From: an uncultured Erysipelotrichaceae bacterium
Lineage (GTDB): Bacteria > Bacillota_I > Bacilli_A > Erysipelotrichales > Erysipelotrichaceae
Direction: 5' to 3'
NCBI GenBank assembly: GCA_902786245.1
Contig: CADABS010000007.1
Span: 32,665 to 96,664 of the forward strand
Length of the DNA stretch: 64,000 nt
Shown here: positions 58,991-64,000 of the stretch, piece after piece
How the letters are laid out: each line of letters begins with the position of its first letter
Position numbering within the stretch: position 1 is the stretch's first letter
Notes under the pieces: model-generated
Seen by the model: the letters and a program-made list of their open reading frames with translations, nothing else
Told to the model about the DNA's origin: nothing
The model's database searches: none
Translations under genes and position numbers: made by a program

Positions 58991-59920
58991 TCAGATATTG
59001 TTTTTATCCTGCCAGAAGATGCCCTGCGTGATCTGTCTGATTTTCAGTTCATGCTGTATGGCATTGATCACTCTGCGCTTGTCGAGACTCCACAGCGGAG
59101 CCAGCAGTTCTTCCCGGTTTCCGTCGCCGGTCAGGCGGTGGATGACGATGTCTTCTGCCAGGCTGCCGATGCATAATGCAGTCAGATGAACATATTCCTC
59201 CATGGTCAGTACATGAAACCGCTCCGGATGCGCCATGTATTCCCGGCCCAGGTCGGTATCCCTGAGATAGTGCAGCAGCTGCAGCTTGATGCCGGCAATA
59301 CCGATGCGGCTGAGATAGCGCACCGTTGCCACTACATCTTCTTCGCTTTCCTCAGGCAGTCCGATGATCACATGGACAATGGCCGGGATCCCGAGGGCAT
59401 GCAGGTTCCGGATGCACTCCTCAAAGACGGACAGCGGATATCCTCTGCGGATGTAAGCCGCTGTCTTTTCGTGTATGGTCTGCAGACCGAGTTCGATCCA
59501 GATGAATTTATCCGGATGCCTCTCTTTCAGTGCCTGCAGAAGCGCATAGATTTCTTCTGAAAAACAGTCCGGCCGGGTCGCGATGGATATCCCTGCAAAC
59601 AGCGGATCAGACAGCGCTGCTTCAAACAGATGTTCCAGTTTATCCGCCGGTGCATATGTATTTGTATATGCCTGAAAATAGCCGATATAGTTTCCGTTTC
59701 CGGCTTTGTGATGATTGAAGGAAAGATCATCTTCGCACAGACGCTGGCCATTGTACTGAACGGCAAAATCTCCCGATCCGCCGGCGCAGAAAATACAGCC
59801 CCGCTCCCCGCAGGTGCCGTCCCGGTTCGGACAGGTCATGCCTGCGTCCAGCGCAGCTCTGTACAGTTTTCTTCCGAATGTCTCTTTGCAGTATGCCGCA
59901 AAACTTCTGTAGTATTCCAT
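58991..59920 (-). CDS. TIGR01212-family radical SAM protein (YtqA-like)
   Basis: A 309-residue radical SAM protein. The cluster Cys residues lie in MTCPNRDGTCGERGCIFC, an expanded form typical for this family; GISIATRPDCFSEEI, WIELGLQTIHEKTAAYI, HVIIGLPEESEED and KLQLLHYLRDTDLG follow. Similar to B. subtilis YtqA, function unknown. The chosen ATG at 59920 begins with MEYYRSFAAY. No ribosome site is seen; a TTGCCA/TATAAT promoter ends six bases upstream, indicating a leaderless mRNA. Confidence 0.92.
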   Translation of the reverse strand: MEYYRSFAAYCKETFGRKLYRAALDAGMTCPNRDGTCGERGCIFCAGGSGDFAVQYNGQRLCEDDLSFNHHKAGNGNYIGYFQAYTNTYAPADKLEHLFEAALSDPLFAGISIATRPDCFSEEIYALLQALKERHPDKFIWIELGLQTIHEKTAAYIRRGYPLSVFEECIRNLHALGIPAIVHVIIGLPEESEEDVVATVRYLSRIGIAGIKLQLLHYLRDTDLGREYMAHPERFHVLTMEEYVHLTALCIGSLAEDIVIHRLTGDGNREELLAPLWSLDKRRVINAIQHELKIRQITQGIFWQDKNNI

Positions 59921-59926
59921 GGCTCT

Positions 59927-59956
59927 ATTATAAAAAGGATCCTGCCGTATTGGCAA
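59927..59956 (-). promoter_or_regulatory. Promoter abutting the YtqA-like gene start
   Basis: Minus strand TTGCCA (59951-59956), 18 bases, TATAAT (59927-59932). Six bases separate TATAAT from the ATG, so RNA should begin at the start codon. Confidence 0.65.
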
Positions 59957-59968
59957 AATCCTTTCCCA

Positions 59969-60400
59969 TCAGATATAGCCGCGTTCTCTGGAAATATCAT
60001 CCAGGGCATCCAGTATGCCTTCCACCTGATCGATGGCTTCCTGTACCTGCCTTTTTGCCTCATTGATCCGCGACTGCGTCATCAGATCCGTGAAGATATT
60101 ATCGAACATGTAATCTGCGACCGCCTCAAATCCGTCCAGCGCTCCGTCGAAGTGCACATACATGTTCACATCCCTAAGTTCATCCGCCAGCTGATCCAGC
60201 GCTGCCTGCGCCATCCGGATCTCGGAAGCCGCTTCATTCATTTTCGAACGCTTCATCGCCGTGGTGAAGAATTTCCCGCCGAGAATATCCGCGATGCCCC
60301 AGTTTTTGGCAGAATTCAGAATTTCATCTGCCTCACCGAGATGATACAGCGCATCATTTGCCGCGTTGACCGCTTCATCGATTTCTTTTCTTTCGTCCAT
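59969..60400 (-). CDS. Hypothetical helical protein
   Basis: A 143-residue, wholly helical cytoplasmic protein rich in Ala, Asp and Glu (MDERKEIDEAVNAANDALYH, GGKFFTTAMKRSKMNEAASE, MTQSRINEAKRQVQEAIDQV). Two repeated halves each end in a Met/Ser-Arg-x-Asn-Glu-Ala motif. AGGAGAG precedes the ATG at 60400, which overlaps the yaaA end by 26 bases. I do not recognise its function. Confidence 0.7.
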   Translation of the reverse strand: MDERKEIDEAVNAANDALYHLGEADEILNSAKNWGIADILGGKFFTTAMKRSKMNEAASEIRMAQAALDQLADELRDVNMYVHFDGALDGFEAVADYMFDNIFTDLMTQSRINEAKRQVQEAIDQVEGILDALDDISRERGYI

Positions 60401-61148
60401 GATTCTCTCCTGTATCTGTATACAGATACACCCAGGTATCCGCACTGGAGTATTCTTCGCTGTATGCGCAGCCGGCATTGAATTTCTTCAGTTCTTCCGG
60501 TTCTTCAATCCGGTTTTCAGCGATCCAGTAAACCATTTCTCCCCTGCTCATTTTGGCAAGGGTTCCCTTCTGAATTACTTTTCCGTTCTGCAGCGTCCCG
60601 AAGACGATCTGAATCATCCGGTCATCTTCCTTCAGGAACGGAGCTACGGCATCCGCATATTCTTTTGACGCCAGGTTGATGATCACATGGTCTTCTTCTG
60701 TGACTGCCCGGTACAGCCGGTCTTTCCAGAAACCGTATAAATCTCCGATGCCGGGAAGGATGCTCTGCATCTCCAGACGGTATGGGGTGATTCCGTCAAA
60801 GGGCCGCAGGATCCCGTAGAAACCGCTGAGAATGAACAGATGTTCCTGCAGATATTCCAGCTGTTTTTCCGTCATTGCGCCGGGTGTCATGTGCTGATAG
60901 GCAAGTCCGGTATAGGAGAACAGCGCCGGGGAAAGTCTGCCGTGCAGGTCCATCTCCCGCAGCCGGCCGATATTCTGCTGTGCAATTCTGTCCGAGCAGT
61001 TCCACATCTTCTGCAGCGATGCCTCATCCAGATTTCTCAGATGATCCAGCAGTTCCTGGGCCTGATCAATTAAGATAGGCAGATCTCTGTATGCCAGATC
61101 ATCATCTGCTGTCTTCATCTGCTTGGCAGGCGACAGAATGATTTTCAC
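60375..61148 (-). CDS. yaaA: Peroxide stress protein YaaA (UPF0246)
   Basis: A 257-residue DNA-binding stress protein family member: IILSPAKQM at the start, FSYTGLAYQHM, LSGFYGILRPFDGITPYRLEM, VIINLASKEYADAV and the DGR-like KKFNAGCAYSEEYS end. In E. coli it limits iron-driven oxidative damage. It starts with GTG at 61148 overlapping the bcp stop (GTGA), behind GGAGG, which fits joint function in peroxide defence. Confidence 0.93.
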   Translation of the reverse strand: MKIILSPAKQMKTADDDLAYRDLPILIDQAQELLDHLRNLDEASLQKMWNCSDRIAQQNIGRLREMDLHGRLSPALFSYTGLAYQHMTPGAMTEKQLEYLQEHLFILSGFYGILRPFDGITPYRLEMQSILPGIGDLYGFWKDRLYRAVTEEDHVIINLASKEYADAVAPFLKEDDRMIQIVFGTLQNGKVIQKGTLAKMSRGEMVYWIAENRIEEPEELKKFNAGCAYSEEYSSADTWVYLYTDTGENHGRKKRNR

Positions 61149-61600
61149 GCAAGATCCTCCAGGACCTGCTGAGGATGTTCAGACGGCTTCACCTTCTTAT
61201 ATGTCCGGATGATGATGCCGTTTTCATCAATGACATAGGTATCCCGTTCTGTTCCCATGACCTTTTTCCCGTACATTGTCTTTTCTTTCCAGACATCATA
61301 CAGCGCCATGACTTCTTTATCAGGATCCGAAAGGATCACGAACGGCAGTCCCTGCTTTTCAGCAAATCTCTTATGGGAAGATACGGTGTCTTTGGATATG
61401 CCGATGATCACCGCACTTTTTTCTTCAAAAGCGGGCATTCTGTCACGGAATCCGCAGGCTTCCGCAGTGCATCCGGCTGTATTGTCTTTCGGATAGAAAT
61501 ACAGAACGACTTTTCTGCCTCTGTAGTCCGCCAGTGAATGCGGATTTCCTTCTGCATCATTCAGCGTGAATGCAGGTGCTTCCATACCGGTTTCAAGCAT
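61145..61600 (-). CDS. bcp: Thiol peroxidase of the BCP type
   Basis: A 151-residue peroxiredoxin. Peroxidatic Cys is in DNTAGCTAEACGFRD, with a second Cys five residues later acting as resolving Cys in the classical alpha-2 type. Other marks are VVLYFYPKD and GISKDTVSSHKRFAEK. It reduces hydrogen peroxide and organic peroxides with thioredoxin. The ATG overlaps the end of alr by 8 bases; yaaA follows. Confidence 0.95.
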   Translation of the reverse strand: MLETGMEAPAFTLNDAEGNPHSLADYRGRKVVLYFYPKDNTAGCTAEACGFRDRMPAFEEKSAVIIGISKDTVSSHKRFAEKQGLPFVILSDPDKEVMALYDVWKEKTMYGKKVMGTERDTYVIDENGIIIRTYKKVKPSEHPQQVLEDLA

Positions 61601-62720
61601 TGGGTTCCTCCTGTTTTACCGTCGCTTCCGATTTGAGCAGACGCTGGTTTTCTTCCAGATCTTCGCCATGCCAGATATACGTACGGGTGACTCTGCCGCT
61701 GATCAGGCAGATGATCTCATACGGGATCGTATGCAGTTCTTCTGCCATCTGTTCCAGATGGATATGCGGTCCGAAGATCTCTACCGGTGTTCCGACTTCC
61801 ACCGGATGATCGAGCCGGACCATGATCTGGTCCATGCATACTCTTCCGGTGACTTCTCCGTACTGTCCGTCGACATATACTTTTCTGCCCTGGTTGGCCC
61901 GTACGAATCCGTCCGCATAGCCGATCGGAATCGTCGCGATGATTTCGTCTTTCGATGTTTTATAGGTTGCGCCATAGCCGATCGTCTCACCTGCCGGCAC
62001 CGTCTTGACCATGACGACCTGGGAATGCAGAGAAATCGGATAGCGCAGATCCTTGAGATAGGATGAGACACCGTACATCGACACACCCAGACGGCAGGCA
62101 TTGGAAAGCGGATCCTTGAATGATACCGTCGCATCGGAGTTGTCGCAGTGGATCCATTCAAACGGATAGTGAAGAGAACCGACTGCCGCAGCAAACCGTT
62201 CATACTGCAGCTGCGTCGCGGCAGGGTCGCTGTCGGCACTGTGAAAATGCGTAAAGATTCCTTCGATACTGCATCCGTTTTCATACAGCAGATCGAACGC
62301 TTCATGCAGTTCGCCGGGATCCTTGAAGCCGATCCGGTTCATGCCCGTATCCACCTTCAGATGCACCTTCAGCCCGACACAGTCATTGCGGACAGCCCGC
62401 TGTACCCATTCCATCGAATAGGCAGCTGCCGTTACTTTATTCAGGATCAGGGTCGGCACATCTGCCGGGTCTGTCGCACCGAGAATCAGAATACCGCCCT
62501 GGTATCCTTCGTTTCTCAGCATCAGCGCTTCATCCAGCGATGAAACCGCGACCATCTCCGCGCCTGCTTCCAGCACGGCCTGCAGTACCTGTGAATCGCC
62601 GCATCCGTATCCGTCCGCCTTCAGAACCGCAATGATCTTTTTGCCGCATATATTTCTGACCCGGCGGACATTATCCGCAATCGCGTCAAGATTGATTTCC
62701 ATCCATGTATTTCTGTACAT
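61593..62720 (-). CDS. alr: Alanine racemase
   Basis: A 375-residue PLP enzyme forming D-alanine for peptidoglycan. The PLP Lys is in AVLKADGYGCG, the catalytic Tyr in ETIGYGATYKTS. VDTGMNRIGF, HFHSADSD, CRLGVSMYGV and GRVCMDQIMVRLD are further family marks. GAGG lies 10 bases before the ATG. First gene of alr-bcp-yaaA-hypothetical, all overlapping. Confidence 0.96.
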   Translation of the reverse strand: MYRNTWMEINLDAIADNVRRVRNICGKKIIAVLKADGYGCGDSQVLQAVLEAGAEMVAVSSLDEALMLRNEGYQGGILILGATDPADVPTLILNKVTAAAYSMEWVQRAVRNDCVGLKVHLKVDTGMNRIGFKDPGELHEAFDLLYENGCSIEGIFTHFHSADSDPAATQLQYERFAAAVGSLHYPFEWIHCDNSDATVSFKDPLSNACRLGVSMYGVSSYLKDLRYPISLHSQVVMVKTVPAGETIGYGATYKTSKDEIIATIPIGYADGFVRANQGRKVYVDGQYGEVTGRVCMDQIMVRLDHPVEVGTPVEIFGPHIHLEQMAEELHTIPYEIICLISGRVTRTYIWHGEDLEENQRLLKSEATVKQEEPNA

Positions 62721-62735
62721 ATGAACCGTACCTCA

Positions 62736-63161
62736 TCAGAATATTACAGAGTAATGATATGCCATATACACACCGAACGCCCGCAGCACAATGCCGAGAA
62801 TGCTGTTGATGTTCGTAGACAGGAACATCCGCAGCCAGTAGACAATTGAAACACCCCACATTCCCGGCGACACAAGCACGCCGAAGCCGAACATGGCAAT
62901 GGAATCGCCGATGATGATTGCCAGCAGTGTCATGACTGCCCCGACAACACCGAATCGCATATGCACGCCTCTGCCTGCTCTGCGGATCACCTGGCCGATG
63001 CACCAGCCGATGAAAACATACAGGATTCCCGATGTGACACGCAGTACACTGTAGAGCCCGCCGTAGGCAATACCCAGAATGACTGCTGCTGCGAAACCCG
63101 CCGCAATTGCCGCAATAAAGCGCTGATTGTTATCCAGTGAACGGGAATTCCATATTTCCAT
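62736..63161 (-). CDS. Small membrane protein, four helices
   Basis: A 141-residue hydrophobic protein: FIAAIAAGFAAAVILGIAYG, VTSGILYVFIGWCIGQVI, VGAVMTLLAIIIGDSIAMFGFG and a weaker last helix. VIRRAGRGVHMRFG is an internal basic loop. Reminiscent of integral membrane proteins with zinc-ribbon relatives, but no Cys pairs remain. GGAGG precedes the ATG at 63161. Function unknown. Confidence 0.7.
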   Translation of the reverse strand: MEIWNSRSLDNNQRFIAAIAAGFAAAVILGIAYGGLYSVLRVTSGILYVFIGWCIGQVIRRAGRGVHMRFGVVGAVMTLLAIIIGDSIAMFGFGVLVSPGMWGVSIVYWLRMFLSTNINSILGIVLRAFGVYMAYHYSVIF

Positions 63162-63246
63162 AGACTGTTCCTCCGTACATTTAATAATTGTATCATATTG
63201 CTTCATATACATTGAAATCTTCATAAAAAAACAGAAATTTTCGATG

Positions 63247-63275
63247 TTGACGCATAATAAAGGCTATGCTAATAT
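63247..63275 (+). promoter_or_regulatory. Promoter of the six-tRNA cluster
   Basis: TTGACG (63247-63252), 17 bases, TAATAT (63270-63275) with TGC before it, the same design as the tRNA-Ile/Ala promoter. Confidence 0.8.
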
Positions 63276-63307
63276 AAATAGGCACTTGTTAAAAGAGCAA
63301 ATGCGAT

Positions 63308-63383
63308 GGAGGTTTAGCTCAGTTGGGAGAGCATCTGCCTTACAAGCAGAGGGTCAGCGGTTCGAGCCCGTTAACCTCCACCA
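63308..63383 (+). tRNA. tRNA-Val (anticodon TAC)
   Basis: 76 bases including encoded CCA; acceptor GGAGGTT/AACCTCC; anticodon TAC at 63341-63343. Confidence 0.96.
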
Positions 63384-63391
63384 TTGAATAT

Positions 63392-63467
63392 GCCGACTTA
63401 GCTCAATTGGCAGAGCAATTGATTTGTAATCAATAGGTTGTAGGTTCGATTCCTATAGTCGGCACCA
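63392..63467 (+). tRNA. tRNA-Thr (anticodon TGT)
   Basis: 76 bases including encoded CCA; acceptor GCCGACT/AGTCGGC; anticodon TGT at 63425-63427. Confidence 0.96.
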
Positions 63468-63470
63468 TGT

Positions 63471-63555
63471 GGAGACGTAGCGAAGTGGCTAAACGCGGCA
63501 GACTGTAAATCTGCTCCCTCTGGGTTCGGTGGTTCGAAACCACCCGTCTCCACCA
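63471..63555 (+). tRNA. tRNA-Tyr (anticodon GTA)
   Basis: 85 bases with the long variable arm of tRNA-Tyr and encoded CCA; anticodon GTA at 63505-63507. Confidence 0.96.
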
Positions 63556-63604
63556 TCTTTCTAAATCGGCATCTTCGGATGCCTGTATATATTCGGGCAG
63601 TGAT

Positions 63605-63676
63605 TGGGGCATAGCCAAGCGGTAAGGCACCAGACTTTGACTCTGGCATTCGCTGGTTCGAATCCAGCTGCCCCAG
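63605..63676 (+). tRNA. tRNA-Gln (anticodon TTG)
   Basis: 72 bases, acceptor TGGGGCA/TGCCCCA, anticodon TTG at 63637-63639. The following bases are CCT, so CCA is not encoded. Confidence 0.95.
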
Positions 63677-63696
63677 CCTTATATTTTACCACCGAT

Positions 63697-63772
63697 GTCC
63701 CGGTAGCTCAGGTGGTAGAGCAACTGACTTTTAATCAGTGGGTCAGCGGTTCGATTCCGCTCCGGGACACCA
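63697..63772 (+). tRNA. tRNA-Lys (anticodon TTT)
   Basis: 76 bases including encoded CCA; acceptor GTCCCGG/CCGGGAC; anticodon TTT at 63730-63732. Confidence 0.96.
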
Positions 63773-63786
63773 TCTTAAATAAGCAT

Positions 63787-63857
63787 GCGCGTGTAGTTCA
63801 ATGGTAGAACGGCAGCCTTCCAAGCTGCATACGTGAGTTCGATTCTCATCACGCGCT
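63787..63857 (+). tRNA. tRNA-Gly (anticodon TCC)
   Basis: 71 bases, acceptor GCGCGTG/CACGCGC, anticodon TCC at 63819-63821. No encoded CCA. Confidence 0.95.
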
Positions 63858-63879
63858 TTTTATTTGTCTGATAAAACAT

Positions 63880-63907
63880 ACAGGATGCTGTTCTGCATCC
63901 TGTTTTC
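63880..63907. terminator. Terminator after the tRNA cluster
   Basis: ACAGGATGC / GCATCCTGT stem with a six-base loop followed by TTTC; an A-run on the left could make it act on the minus strand as well. Confidence 0.75.
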
Positions 63908-63908
63908 G

Positions 63909-64000
63909 TTAACTAAAATTGCGTGAGGTTTTGCAAAAACCCGCAATAAAATATCGTGATGCTATAACACGAAGAAAAGGCTGTGTTTTACCACAACTCA
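63909..64000 (-). CDS. Possible 3' end of a gene entering from the right edge
   Basis: An open minus-strand frame of 29 visible codons ends at TAA (63909-63911), directly before the bidirectional terminator. The peptide (CGKTQPFLRVIASRYFIAGF) is not recognised. The stretch is too short to be sure that it is coding. Confidence 0.25.
   Translation of the reverse strand, partial: SCGKTQPFLRVIASRYFIAGFCKTSRNFS

Overview
The window is a chromosomal segment of a fermentative bacterium of the Bacillota, most likely an erysipelotrichian gut or oral commensal. This rests on the ecfA1-ecfA2-ecfT-truA and rplM-rpsI order, LrgAB, PxpABC, RpiR regulators, EFR1-type ferredoxins, strong AGGAGG ribosome sites and many lipoproteins. 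The species assignment is inference. UGA is used as an ordinary stop and genes are packed with 1-25 nt overlaps.

Layout. 0-4 kb: a partial TelA-like gene, then a hybrid histidine kinase coupled to a protein with a degenerate HD-GYP domain. 4-16.4 kb: GNAT-DUF4298 protein, a LacI-type ligand-binding protein without HTH, a phosphoesterase, a ParB/BMP fusion, the AmmeMemoRadiSam pair, an esterase/LRR pair, an HPr-D-lactate dehydrogenase fusion, and pxpB-pxpC-pxpA for 5-oxoproline cleavage. 16.4-29 kb is accessory: a truncated ABC exporter remnant, orphan genes, a DUF4143 ATPase, an EFR1 ferredoxin, a lipoprotein hydrolase, paired RpiR regulators and a XRE/ABC exporter cassette of different base composition. 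Copies of the last bases of guaA at 19.6, 25.7 and 29.0 kb suggest integrated elements stacked at the guaA 3' end.

29-43.4 kb is core: guaA (synthetase part only), lrgAB, ispD with three membrane-protein genes, tRNA-Ile and tRNA-Ala, a MATE pump, serC, rpsI-rplM, truA, the ECF transporter core, and two anchored hypothetical proteins. 43.4-50 kb: hom-lysC-asd divergent from thrC-thrB-ACT regulator, covering aspartate to threonine. 50-64 kb: thioredoxin-like and other lipoproteins, DUF4186, an M20 peptidase, a REC/degenerate-GGDEF/EAL protein with an Hpt partner, an amidohydrolase, LarC, an aldo/keto reductase, a radical SAM protein, yaaA-bcp-alr, and a six-gene tRNA cluster.

The strongest novelty candidates are the HPr-D-lactate dehydrogenase fusion (PTS phosphocarrier joined to a fermentative enzyme), the att-like repeats with arm-site-like motifs at guaA, a GMP synthase without its glutaminase domain, a phosphorelay whose outputs carry degenerate cyclic-di-GMP domains, and four genes whose -10 box sits 6-7 nt before the start codon with no ribosome site (leaderless candidates). 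No CRISPR array, rRNA, intact insertion sequence or integrase gene was seen.
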